From positions 1 through 40,411 of IMG/VR virus record IMGVR_UViG_3300042861_000370: DNA of 40,411 nucleotides; one strand, given 5' to 3'. Positions 18,444 through 24,648 of the stretch are shown piece after piece. This stretch comes from a virus. The position numbers and the translations under genes are program-made. The notes below the pieces were generated by a model that worked only from the letters and a program-made list of their open reading frames with translations, did not search any database and was not told where the DNA came from. How positions within the stretch are numbered: the stretch's first letter is position 1; each line of letters opens with the position of its first letter.

Positions 18444-18729
18444 TCCCTTGCTCAAAGAATAAGCCTAGAGTTTTGCGGTGTGCTTCCTCCCACATCTCAA
18501 CCCTCTGGGCTTTATCCATCTTAGACCCCTGATCTAACTCCATATGGCACCGATAGCACAATGACGCTATGCGGTAATCGTGAGCCTTCAGGCCTCGGCC
18601 TTTGCCGTCCCGCAGCTGGTTACTGTGGGCGGCCACCACTGTTCCATCATTCACCCCGCAGTGCTGGCACGGCAGGAGCCTTGCGGCTTTTAGTAGTTTT
18701 TCGTTTCGATACATTTGGTTTACAGTCAT
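18427..18729 (-). CDS. YbcO/DUF1364-like HNH-type nuclease
   Basis: About 100 residues, last gene of the minus-strand recombination operon. The sequence shows C21-x2-C24, an AAHSNQ segment (H35), a Gly/Lys-rich loop, H50, and C58-x2-CH (58-62), with the start of the core reading LLKAARLLPCQHC. This pattern matches the YbcO (DUF1364) family found in lambdoid prophages, zinc-bound HNH-like nucleases that sit with ninG/rap-type recombination genes. A role in processing recombination intermediates is inferred. The ATG at 18714 is an alternative start; neither has a clear Shine-Dalgarno. The gene overlaps its upstream neighbour by 83 bases and the end of the polyvalent gene by 17. Confidence 0.7.
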   Translation of the reverse strand: MTVNQMYRNEKLLKAARLLPCQHCGVNDGTVVAAHSNQLRDGKGRGLKAHDYRIASLCYRCHMELDQGSKMDKAQRVEMWEEAHRKTLGLFFEQGIIGLV

Positions 18730-18841
18730 AGCACACCCAGCGGTTGCCTTTTGGATCTACAAGTTTGCCGTGGTCTAAAGGTTTGGAATGCTCACAGGTA
18801 GCGCAATAGCGTTTACCGTAGATCCTCATGTTTTCTGACAT
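18647..18841 (-). CDS. Small zinc-finger protein
   Basis: A 64-residue protein with a four-cysteine knuckle: CATC near the N-terminus (residues 13-16) and CYDC (37-40), followed by a basic tail rich in Lys and Arg. The ATG at 18841 follows AAAGG. It overlaps the gene on each side, typical of this compact operon. The fold suggests nucleic-acid binding, perhaps assisting the neighbouring HNH-type protein. The family is not recognised. Confidence 0.55.
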   Translation of the reverse strand: MSENMRIYGKRYCATCEHSKPLDHGKLVDPKGNRWVCYDCKPNVSKRKTTKSRKAPAVPALRGE

Positions 18842-19022
18842 TGCGTTTGCCTTTCTTGATTGCGGCCAGTCCTTCTTCGGGCTCTTTTCTAGCTTCCATC
18901 CATTGATCGGCTAGCTCGTATGCCGCCTCGGCCAGATTCTCACCCTCCCTGTTTCGGATGATGAGCCCTGCCAAAGCAAACATAGACGCCAGATCGCGCA
19001 GATTGGTGTCGTGTTCAGTCAT
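18813..19022 (-). CDS. Small phage protein, unknown function
   Basis: A 69-residue, mostly helical protein beginning MTEHDTNLRDLA, with an Ala/Glu-rich centre and a basic C-terminus. The ATG at 19022 has GAGG upstream. It overlaps the downstream gene by 29 bases and shares one base with the stop of the upstream gene. Similar proteins occur, from memory, in recombination operons of proteobacterial phages, without known function. Confidence 0.55.
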   Translation of the reverse strand: MTEHDTNLRDLASMFALAGLIIRNREGENLAEAAYELADQWMEARKEPEEGLAAIKKGKRNVRKHEDLR

Positions 19023-19246
19023 TAGTGAACCTCTTTATCGGTGTGTTCCTTGCGGATATTTCTAAGCGTGTCGCGGAAAGCAGCCGTGGCCTGCTCGTCA
19101 TCGTCCATGCCCAGCTCTACCAGCAACTCGCAAAGAAGCTTGCTCAATGAAATGACTGCAACGATTGGATCACTGCATTCTGTGTTCATCAGGGCCGTGC
19201 TCAAAGCTTTGTCCATGGCCATAACTTGGTCGGTAATGTCTTCCAT
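19022..19246 (-). CDS. Small helical phage protein, unknown function
   Basis: A 74-residue acidic, helical product. The start is taken at the ATG at 19246, 5 bases after GGAG, instead of the in-frame GTG one codon earlier. The start overlaps the stop of the upstream ribbon-helix-helix gene by one base (TGATG). No motif is recognised; the hydrophobic middle (AVISLSKLLCELLVEL) suggests a helical bundle or dimer. Confidence 0.55.
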   Translation of the reverse strand: MEDITDQVMAMDKALSTALMNTECSDPIVAVISLSKLLCELLVELGMDDDEQATAAFRDTLRNIRKEHTDKEVH

Positions 19247-19518
19247 CACATCTCCAGTTCTTTAATCTGATCTGCCAGTACATCGGCCAAATACTTACCG
19301 CGAACGGCAATATGCTCGATCTCTTTGCAGGCATCAATCTCTTTAACACAGTCTTTGAGCGCCTTGTTATACCCAGACTTGAAAGTATCGTCACCATCAA
19401 CGATCATGCAAATGGCGTCCCGCACCATACTGGATGCTTTACGCTGCTTGGCTAGTTCCTTGATCTTGTCGTGATACTCCACGGGTAAATAGACGCTGTA
19501 AGGGATTAGTTTCTTCAT
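19246..19518 (-). CDS. Putative ribbon-helix-helix DNA-binding protein
   Basis: A 90-residue protein. The start is fixed by GGAGGAA immediately before the ATG at 19518; an upstream TTG in frame lies before that site and is rejected. The N-terminus (KLIPYSVYLPVEYHDKIKEL, then a SSMVRDAI helix) fits the beta-strand plus two-helix pattern of Arc/MetJ-type regulators. The rest is a helical region possibly for oligomerisation. It may autoregulate the operon, perhaps at the inverted repeat near 22545, but this is unsupported beyond co-location. Confidence 0.55.
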   Translation of the reverse strand: MKKLIPYSVYLPVEYHDKIKELAKQRKASSMVRDAICMIVDGDDTFKSGYNKALKDCVKEIDACKEIEHIAVRGKYLADVLADQIKELEM

Positions 19519-19937
19519 GCTTTCCTCCAAGCTTCGAAGCTAGTTCGCAATTGGTTAAATAAATGGCGGGCTTCTTCGTTGGTTTTAAGCTCTTTGCGAG
19601 ACTCTATGTCCAAGTAAGATGAGATCCAACTGGCACAGGCCTTCTCATTCTTCTCCATTAGCCACTCTTTCTGGTGTAGCCACTCCCAAAAGTCTGGATC
19701 ACGGCACAGAATGCCGGCCAGCTTCACCGCATGATCACCGGGAAACTCATTCTCTCGGTTCATTGGTTGTTCGTCATCGCCCAGTCGCACCATCACAACA
19801 ACGTAGCGCGAGCCTACAAAGTCGCGCATGAGGTCGCTATGCAGCTCGTCAGGGTGAACAGCCAAAGACAGCATATAGCCGTCCTTAGACTGTTTCAGGC
19901 CAGTCTTGATTGCTTCAAATTGGATTGGATCTGACAA
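19515..19937 (-). CDS. Conserved phage protein, unknown function
   Basis: A 140-residue protein starting at TTG 19937 behind GGAG. The segment IQFEAIKTGLKQSKDGYMLS with HPDEL and a later RYVVVMVRLGDD matches a protein I recall in many proteobacterial phage recombination operons. Its N-terminal half looks like a small beta-barrel or sandwich. The C-terminal half is helical and Trp/Glu-rich. Its stop overlaps the ribbon-helix-helix start by four bases. The function is unknown. Confidence 0.65.
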   Translation of the reverse strand: MSDPIQFEAIKTGLKQSKDGYMLSLAVHPDELHSDLMRDFVGSRYVVVMVRLGDDEQPMNRENEFPGDHAVKLAGILCRDPDFWEWLHQKEWLMEKNEKACASWISSYLDIESRKELKTNEEARHLFNQLRTSFEAWRKA

Positions 19938-20133
19938 TTTGTAACTCCAAGTATTTGATCACGCCGATAGACATGGTCAACTGCTCTTCAAGCTTACCGA
20001 TTTGCTCTTGAAGGTTGTCAATGTCAGCCCGCAAATTCATCTCATCTTTCATTGATGACTCAAGTGCGTTGTTAAGGTGGCCACAAACCTTCTGCCAGTC
20101 TTTCATTGTTTTTGGTTTAGCTGATTTAGTCAT
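19915..20133 (-). CDS. Small coiled-coil protein
   Basis: A 72-residue product whose residues about 28-60 form clear heptads (LRADIDNLQEQIGKLEEQL). The ATG at 20133 follows AAGGA. It overlaps the next gene by 23 bases and the previous by 8. The coiled coil suggests a dimeric accessory protein; no family is recognised. Confidence 0.55.
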   Translation of the reverse strand: MTKSAKPKTMKDWQKVCGHLNNALESSMKDEMNLRADIDNLQEQIGKLEEQLTMSIGVIKYLELQIVRSNPI

Positions 20134-20392
20134 CCCATGGATCCTTCGCGCTAGAGGTTACGGCTGCACCACCTTGATAGGTATCAACCTTGAGGGAAAC
20201 CATGCGGTTGCCGTTCTTGTCCTTTCGCAACCAGCCACTCAGCTTGACAGTGACCGAGTCTTCGCCTTTGGCTTTCTCAATCAGCTCTAGCAAGTAAGCT
20301 TTTTCAATCTTGATGTCACCCCACATATCGGGGGATTTCTCAAACTTCTTCTGTGTTGATGTGAAGATGGCACCTGAATTTGGATATTCCAT
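20126..20392 (-). CDS. Small acidic-tail protein beside ERF, possible ssDNA-binding accessory
   Basis: An 88-residue protein with strong ribosome site AAGGAG before the ATG at 20392. The sequence has a SPDMWGDIKI segment, a central charged helix, then a predicted beta region (VTVKLSGWLRKDKNGNRMVS) and an acidic, Trp-containing end DPWDD. Acidic tails with aromatic residues are typical of single-strand DNA-binding proteins, and it lies directly downstream of the ERF annealing gene. That function is inference only. The protein is a familiar phage hypothetical family. Confidence 0.6.
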   Translation of the reverse strand: MEYPNSGAIFTSTQKKFEKSPDMWGDIKIEKAYLLELIEKAKGEDSVTVKLSGWLRKDKNGNRMVSLKVDTYQGGAAVTSSAKDPWDD

Positions 20393-20402
20393 TATTTACT
20401 CC

Positions 20403-21113
20403 TTAAAAAAATGATCGTTTTGCGTTGGTGAAGTTGTCAATGACGTCAGCATAGACAGAAGGGTTCAGCGTTTTGAGCTTGTCGTACAGAGGTTTGTTAA
20501 CTTGAAACATCTCTTTGAGCTGATCTGCGCTGGTGGCCAAGCTGATCTTCAGATTGTTGGCTGCAACCATCATGTCAACCCATGCTTCTGGACTATCAGG
20601 GGCGTCAATGATGATCGTCCAAGCATCTGGCTCAACGTGCTGGGGTGGAATAGGGTCTACTTTGCCTTTAACGGGCTTTACAGGCGGTTTTAACGGCTGG
20701 ATAAGGGGTTGCTTAGGCTCTGGGGCTTTAACGGCTTCTACGGGGGGCGCGGAATCTACTGCATCTCCTTCCACAAGCTCCATGGCGGCCATCCAAAGGT
20801 AACGGCGTTGATACGAAAGTACGGCGCCCAAATTTTGGATGGGGTGTGCTCCCTTGAGGTTGGCCTCGGCCATTGGGCTAGTGATCACAATGACTGTGCC
20901 GTCATCTACATCGGTGATGCAGAGCTGGGCATACTCAGTGTTAAACGTCACGACACCGCACAGGCCAAGCTCGTTGAAGATGGTCTGAACATGGGGGATG
21001 AAGTCACCCAGCTCAAAATATGAGTAGCCTGCAAACTTGTTCTGGCCAGACTTCTTCATGTCTACCGACAGAAGCTTGACCCTCGCTTGCATTAGTTTCT
21101 TATGGACTGACAT
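20403..21113 (-). CDS. erf: ERF-family single-strand DNA annealing protein
   Basis: A 236-residue protein. The N-terminal 120 residues match the ERF superfamily: basic helix, FAGYSYFELGDFIPHV, then GLCGVVTF, beta strands, and the diagnostic LGAVLSYQRRYLWMAAMEL (about residues 97-115). The remainder is a Pro-rich linker and a small helical C-terminal domain ending near SFF. ERF proteins coat and anneal single-stranded DNA for phage recombination or circularisation, working with an exonuclease; a PD-(D/E)XK nuclease is encoded two genes upstream. The ATG at 21113 follows AAGGA. Confidence 0.88.
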   Translation of the reverse strand: MSVHKKLMQARVKLLSVDMKKSGQNKFAGYSYFELGDFIPHVQTIFNELGLCGVVTFNTEYAQLCITDVDDGTVIVITSPMAEANLKGAHPIQNLGAVLSYQRRYLWMAAMELVEGDAVDSAPPVEAVKAPEPKQPLIQPLKPPVKPVKGKVDPIPPQHVEPDAWTIIIDAPDSPEAWVDMMVAANNLKISLATSADQLKEMFQVNKPLYDKLKTLNPSVYADVIDNFTNAKRSFF

Positions 21114-21116
21114 TTC

Positions 21117-21356
21117 TTAATCCTTCCAAGTAATTGCTTTAACTGCCCACATCTGAGCTGTCTGGGCTTCCGTGATTGCAATGCTGGCCAAGCGCTTGAC
21201 TTCTGCGTTTTTGGTTATTTCGCGAAGATGGTTCATGTTGTCAATGATTGATGCAAATGCTCTTTTGCATTTATGCACATCGTCATTGTTGTGTGGATCA
21301 AATGTCAGTCCAACGGCTTTCTCGCCGTAAGTTGCTAGGTCTGGATCTAAGTTCAT
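21117..21356 (-). CDS. Acb2/Tad1-hairpin-like protein, candidate anti-CBASS cyclic-nucleotide sponge
   Basis: A 79-residue all-helical protein behind AAGGA with the ATG at 21356. After GEKAVGLTF (residues 11-19) it has a helix with IID (37-39), a loop, and a second helix with VKRLASIAIT (53-62) and AQMWAVKAITW (67-77). This two-helix hairpin, with conserved Arg, Thr and the QMWAVKA core, resembles the Acb2 (T4 Vs.4-like) family, also called the Acb2/Tad1 hairpin domain. Acb2 proteins form hexamers that bind the cyclic di- and trinucleotides made by CBASS defence. The resemblance is from memory of the family pattern. Function in this phage is inferred. It lies between the nuclease and ERF genes. 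Confidence 0.65.
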   Translation of the reverse strand: MNLDPDLATYGEKAVGLTFDPHNNDDVHKCKRAFASIIDNMNHLREITKNAEVKRLASIAITEAQTAQMWAVKAITWKD

Positions 21357-22237
21357 GGTGTTTCCTTTGTTGATAAATACTCTTGGTACTGGTTGCAGAA
21401 GCGGCTGACAGAGCAGAAGTTAGCGCATCGCGTCCTTTCACCCTGCCTGACTTCTATCTCGTACTCTTTTCCATACTCGGCCACCTTGGCTCGAGCTTCC
21501 TCATCGGTATTGCAAACATTACGTGCTTTGACATTACCAATCTTTTTCACTGCGTATGTTGTAGGCTTTTCCCAAGTCTGGTCGGGCGTACAAAACGGCA
21601 GCTCATCTCCTGTTTCCAAGTCAAATAATGCGTTGGAGTGTTCTTTGATTCGTTCCTGAATGAATTCTTCGCGCTGTTCCATCGGCCAGAGCTGAATGGG
21701 GATCACCTTGATCGGTGCGTCAGGGTAGTTTGGTTTGAGAGCTGCATCACGGCGTGACCAGTCTCTGATGATAGCTACGATCTCCAGCTTGGAAACCTTG
21801 GTCTGCTTAACTTTCTCCACTAGCCAAGCGTAGATGTTGAGCTGATACTCCCAATCAATCTTCTCATTCATTACAGACCATGCGCCTGTAGTCTTGTAAT
21901 CGTTGATTGTCAGAGTGCCATCCTCGTTAACGATCTGCAGATCAATAGCTCCAGAGATAGACCAGCCATCAATCTTTGCGTGGAGGCGCTCTTCGATCAG
22001 GTGGTTTTCGTCTTTGCCATGCTCGAGGACGCCATGGATGGCCGTGCCAAAGATAGACCAGACCATCTCTGTAACGTCAGTCTCGATCTTGTCTTCGTGC
22101 AGTTTGCGTAGCTGTACGATGCGCGGTGAGTTGATCAGCTCTGTGGCTGAGATGTTTGCCTTACCTTTAGAGTAGGTAGGCCGCTTCATGATGTTTACAA
22201 ATGTTTGCGGTAAGTTGTATTTGTTTGTGATGATCAT
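21353..22237 (-). CDS. PD-(D/E)XK nuclease, RecB/Cas4-like exonuclease
   Basis: A 294-residue protein with the core motifs of the family: FGTAIHGVLEHG (H68), GAIDL (D99), TINDYKTTG (D113, K115) and WEYQLNIYAW (Q132, Y136). The C-terminal region has CANFCSVSRFC (C271, C275, C281), with C216 or C242 as possible fourth ligand, suggesting an iron-sulphur cluster as in Cas4 and AddB. Such phage enzymes resect DNA ends for the annealing protein ERF encoded nearby. The ATG at 22237 follows GGAAAG. It overlaps both neighbours by 4 bases. Confidence 0.85.
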   Translation of the reverse strand: MIITNKYNLPQTFVNIMKRPTYSKGKANISATELINSPRIVQLRKLHEDKIETDVTEMVWSIFGTAIHGVLEHGKDENHLIEERLHAKIDGWSISGAIDLQIVNEDGTLTINDYKTTGAWSVMNEKIDWEYQLNIYAWLVEKVKQTKVSKLEIVAIIRDWSRRDAALKPNYPDAPIKVIPIQLWPMEQREEFIQERIKEHSNALFDLETGDELPFCTPDQTWEKPTTYAVKKIGNVKARNVCNTDEEARAKVAEYGKEYEIEVRQGERTRCANFCSVSRFCNQYQEYLSTKETP

Positions 22238-22530
22238 GATGCTTTCCTTTTGGCAATTCCAGCCTCAATTGCCTGTTCAAGTAAATCATTTGCGCGGCCA
22301 AGCATCATTTGGAAGAACTCGGCTACCACCAAGTCTTTCTTATCTTCTGGGATGATGGCCTTTACAGCTATCAAGTGGCGGCCTGAGAACTCTATGGCCA
22401 GTTGTTGCATTGCGTATGTTGCATACGCTTGTCCGTATTCCTTCAAATGGTCTTTCAACAGCGGTTGAATTTTTATCAGCAGCGTTTCGTAAGCATTGTC
22501 CATTCTTGTTATCTCTATATCGTTGTGCAT
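22234..22530 (-). CDS. First gene of recombination operon, unknown helical protein
   Basis: A 98-residue protein starting at the ATG at 22530, chosen because AAGGA precedes it at the right spacing; an upstream in-frame extension would overlap the promoter. The sequence is helical (YETLLIKIQPLLKDHLKEYG) with a basic end. The stop overlaps the nuclease start. No family is recognised. Its leading place and short distance from the promoter may indicate an early accessory role. Confidence 0.6.
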   Translation of the reverse strand: MHNDIEITRMDNAYETLLIKIQPLLKDHLKEYGQAYATYAMQQLAIEFSGRHLIAVKAIIPEDKKDLVVAEFFQMMLGRANDLLEQAIEAGIAKRKAS

Positions 22531-22544
22531 TGCAGTTCCTTGTT

Positions 22545-22591
22545 GTACAATTGGGCAACACATTGTACCCACATACTTTCATGTCTTGCAA
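22545..22591 (-). promoter_or_regulatory. Promoter of the minus-strand recombination operon with inverted repeat
   Basis: Read on the minus strand: -35 TTGCAA (22586-22591), 18-base spacer, -10 TACAAT (22562-22567). A 7-base inverted repeat, GTACAAT (22545-22551) and ATTGTAC (22562-22568), covers the -10 and start-site region, the expected place for a repressor. It lies 32 bases upstream of the first ATG. Confidence 0.55.
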
Positions 22592-22610
22592 TACTTTTAG
22601 AAAGAAATTT

Positions 22611-23072
22611 ATGTTAAAGATTGGAATAGACCCCGGACTGTCTGGCGCCATCGTCATCATGGATATGAACTGTCCTGTTGAGTGGCACCGGATGCCCACA
22701 ATGAAGACTGGCTCGGCAAATCGTGTGAACGCGCCAGCTCTGGCCGCAATCATCAAGCCGTATTTGTATTTGGATAAGAAACTCTGGGCGTATGTTGAGC
22801 TGGTCAGTAGTATGCCCGGCCAGGGTGTTGCTTCGATGTTCTCGTTTGGCCACTCAGCTGGCGTAGTGCAAGGTGTGCTCGGTGCTTTTGAAATATCTGT
22901 GACGATGGTGACACCCAGTCAGTGGAAGAGAAGCGCGGGATTAACTGGTCAGGACAAGGATGCTTCGAGGACGTTGGCTATACAGATGTGGCCGTTCTGG
23001 CGTGAGCTGGATAAAAAGGGAGCCGGCCAAGCGTATGCTGATGCAGCTCTAATTGCAGTTCATGGAAATTAA
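22611..23072 (+). CDS. ruvC: RuvC-like Holliday junction resolvase
   Basis: A 153-residue protein with the RuvC/RNase H fold signature: KIGIDPGLSGAI (D7), a strand ending AYVEL (E63), and the C-terminal GQAYADAALIA (D144). The position three residues before D144, usually Asp or His, is Ala141, so one metal ligand may differ. It would resolve branched DNA made by the ERF/nuclease system before packaging. The ATG at 22611 is used because the conserved fold begins there; the open frame extends upstream into the divergent promoter, which is not credible. It is the only gene between the divergent promoter region and the terminator at 23124. Confidence 0.82.
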   Translation: MLKIGIDPGLSGAIVIMDMNCPVEWHRMPTMKTGSANRVNAPALAAIIKPYLYLDKKLWAYVELVSSMPGQGVASMFSFGHSAGVVQGVLGAFEISVTMVTPSQWKRSAGLTGQDKDASRTLAIQMWPFWRELDKKGAGQAYADAALIAVHGN

Positions 23073-23123
23073 TGTAGAATAAATTCCGGCAATGCAGTTG
23101 CCTCCTTTGTTGGGTTTACCTTA

Positions 23124-23153
23124 CCCCCGAACTAATCACTCGGGGGCTTTTTT
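23124..23153 (+). terminator. Rho-independent terminator after ruvC
   Basis: A perfect 7-bp stem CCCCCGA (23124-23130) / TCGGGGG (23140-23146) is followed by C and six T. A small hairpin GGCAA-tgcag-TTGCC (23088-23102) precedes it. It separates ruvC from the non-coding region. Confidence 0.85.
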
Positions 23154-23174
23154 CATATTTTCAGTGAAAATATC
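23154..23174. repeat. 21-base palindrome, copy 2
   Basis: The core ATATTTTCAGTGAAAATAT (23155-23173) directly follows the ruvC terminator and begins the long non-coding region. The 21 bases are identical, inverted, to 7650-7670, and near-identical to 35255-35276, which has one extra central G. Confidence 0.8.
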
Positions 23175-23189
23175 AACACGCATGGGGAT

Positions 23190-23297
23190 TGATGCCAGTC
23201 TTTATGCGCGTTGGTGGTAAACGGGTTAGCGCCGTGCGTTGTTCCTTAGTTCGGTTTTAATGCCAACACTGCTTCATGTGCCCACCAACTTTTTTTT
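23190..23297 (+). ncRNA. Small structured RNA ending in a terminator (module copy 1)
   Basis: The closing stem GTTGGTGG (23210-23217) / CCACCAAC (23282-23289) is perfect over 8 bp and is followed by eight T, so it is terminator-like on the plus strand. Inside it lies the hairpin ACGG-GTTAGCG-CCGT (23221-23235) and the element AACACTGCTTCATGTG (23265-23280). Both elements recur in the same order at 23485-23549, again within a perfect but different closing stem. No credible reading frame is present. The 5' end is not determined. It might be a separate small RNA or the first domain of the RNA that follows. Confidence 0.6.
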
Positions 23298-23306
23298 CGT
23301 AGGGTA

Positions 23307-23335
23307 TTGCACAACGCAAATATCTTTGATATAAA
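23307..23335 (+). promoter_or_regulatory. Promoter of the large non-coding RNA
   Basis: -35 TTGCAC (23307-23312), 17-base spacer, -10 TATAAA (23330-23335). The predicted start is near 23342, just before the long three-tier hairpin and just after the T-rich terminator of module 1. Confidence 0.6.
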
Positions 23336-23341
23336 CGAGCT

Positions 23342-23931
23342 GTTACTGTTGCGAGTGACAAGTCGAGGCCACTTATGGCTATATTCCGCCTTACCTAATG
23401 CTTTCGTGGGAGAGATATTAGGCAAGGTCGCAACCGGAATGTAGCCTTAAGTGGCCTTTTCGTTTTTGAGACTGGGATTGTGTTGCGGGTTAGCGCCGCA
23501 AGCTCCTAAAGTGGACGAAATGTAGTTTTGAAAAACACTGCTTCATGTGGATAGTCCCAGTCTCACCCTCGCACAGTAGCCGTAAGGCTGCGTCAACCAC
23601 GCGGGGCAGAAATCTCCCCGTGACCACAACCAGACCAGACCCCGATGGCGGAAGCAAGGGGAAGACTGTAAAGGCCAAACTCGGTGTGACCCGCACCTCC
23701 TAGTAGAGTAATCGAACGGAATAAACAAGGATGTCGAAAGACACATACCCTAGTACGCTGGGAGTTGATCGTTAAGGATGGTGCAAACTGACCTTATCGG
23801 GATCTCAGGGGAGGGCGGCTTGGCTGGCCGGTAGCTCACTTAACAACTGGGCAAAGCTCCTTGATAATGAGACGCTGATCCTTTAGCCTACCCAGTGGGG
23901 GAGGGAGGGTTGTCGGGTAAGAGGGCTTTTT
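23342..23931 (+). ncRNA. Large structured phage RNA (GOLLD/ROOL-like in character, family unassigned)
   Basis: About 590 bases without a credible protein gene but dense in stems. A three-tier hairpin (23366-23457) stacks AGGCCACTTA/TAAGTGGCCT, GGCTATATTCCG/CGGAATGTAGCC (one G-U) and CCTTACCTAAT/ATTAGGCAAGG (one mismatch). Module copy 2 (23467-23565) is closed by an 11-bp perfect stem. Then follow a GUAA tetraloop hairpin (23576-23591), a GGGG/CCCC hairpin (23598-23622), another with an apical GAAGCA (23640-23661), a GGTG/CACC hairpin (23674-23688 region), a GAAA tetraloop hairpin (23732-23743), and a TAAGG/CCTTA stem (23773-23796). The end is a bulged stem AGCCTACCC/GGGTA..GGCT with five T (23885-23931). 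Large ornate RNAs such as GOLLD and ROOL occur in phages and have this size and style. I cannot assign the family without a covariance search. Confidence 0.65.
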
Positions 23932-23947
23932 GGTGGTAACATAACAG

Positions 23948-23977
23948 TTGACTCATCGTTAATTCATGAGTTATATT
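23948..23977 (+). promoter_or_regulatory. Promoter of the early plus-strand operon with inverted repeat
   Basis: -35 TTGACT (23948-23953), 18-base spacer, -10 TATATT (23972-23977). The inverted repeat ACTCAT (23951-23956) / ATGAGT (23966-23971) fills the spacer, a likely operator. The first gene begins 20 bases after the -10 with a strong AGGAGG. Confidence 0.6.
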
Positions 23978-23996
23978 ATTAACACAGGAGGTTAGT

Positions 23997-24164
23997 ATGG
24001 AAAACGAGACAACAAGACGCTATCCACGCACCATGCACGAAGCGTTTAATTGCGATAGTGAACCCATCAGTGGGCCATATGGTAAGGAGCCAGTCTGGCC
24101 AACGTATGCGATCTTCTTCATTGTGATTGTGGCTGGGATCATTCTGTTCTGGAGCAAAGCATGA
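23997..24164 (+). CDS. Small single-pass membrane protein
   Basis: A 55-residue protein with AGGAGG just before the ATG at 23997. The N-terminal half has RRYPRTMHEAFNCD, a motif that recurs in small phage proteins. The C-terminal half (about residues 37-51, from YAIFFIVIVAGIILF) is one transmembrane helix, followed by a short end. It is the first gene of the early operon and its stop overlaps the next start (ATGA). It might act at the cell envelope. There is no sign that it is a holin beyond size and the single helix. Confidence 0.65.
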   Translation: MENETTRRYPRTMHEAFNCDSEPISGPYGKEPVWPTYAIFFIVIVAGIILFWSKA

Positions 24165-24433
24165 CCCAAGATGCAATCAAGACGTATGAGGCCATCATTG
24201 CCAACATGGCAAAGTTATTAGAAGTTCAACAGAGCCGTGAAAGCGTAGTGATGGACATGGTTGCGGAGGCTATTAAAGTTGAGCGTGAGGCGTGTGCAAA
24301 GATTGCTGAAACGCCTATTGGAGAATATGAGGTGGTTGTGGCTTGCGGGACTGAGCCAACACCGCATCGCATCCCTCAATATGCAAATTGGCAAGATATT
24401 GCAAAAGCCATCCGAGCAAGGGGACAAGCATGA
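24161..24433 (+). CDS. Small early phage protein, unknown function
   Basis: A 90-residue protein, start coupled to the preceding stop. A long N-terminal helix (residues about 5-50) contains EREACAKIAE and the C-terminus has WQDIAKAIRARG. Proteins with this REACAKIAE...IRARG pattern are common in phage early regions and have no known function. Confidence 0.62.
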   Translation: MTQDAIKTYEAIIANMAKLLEVQQSRESVVMDMVAEAIKVEREACAKIAETPIGEYEVVVACGTEPTPHRIPQYANWQDIAKAIRARGQA

Positions 24434-24648
24434 AAGCATTTCCAACACCAGCATTCAGTATTAATGATGAAGCGCGTGTCACAGCTGTAGGCGGCGAAGG
24501 CGGTATGGATCTGCGGGATTACTTTGCGGCCAAAGCTATGCAGGCTATGTTTAATTATTGGGATGAAAATCCAAATTTGGAATTTGAGCATATTGCCGAT
24601 TGTTCTTACGACATGGCAGACGCAATGATGAAAGCGAGGGAGGCATGA
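24430..24648 (+). CDS. Small early phage protein, unknown function
   Basis: A 72-residue protein. The ATG at 24430 overlaps the previous stop and is preferred to an upstream in-frame start. The segment GMDLRDYFAAKAMQA followed by a helix ending MADAMMKARE matches a widespread small phage protein of unknown role. Confidence 0.65.
   Translation: MKAFPTPAFSINDEARVTAVGGEGGMDLRDYFAAKAMQAMFNYWDENPNLEFEHIADCSYDMADAMMKAREA

Noticed and set aside
22410-22610. Extended N-terminus for ruvC
   Set aside because: The extra 67 codons run through the divergent gene and promoter, and the RuvC fold begins at the ATG at 22611.
23490-23746. Two short minus-strand frames in the non-coding region
   Set aside because: Products are Cys/Arg/Leu-rich with no ribosome site or neighbours, and the bases form plus-strand RNA stems instead.
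23190-23931. tRNA or tmRNA within the non-coding region
   Set aside because: I searched for a cloverleaf, a T-loop GTTCGAATC-type element and a CCA end and did not see them. The GTTAGCG loops do not fit tRNA arms.
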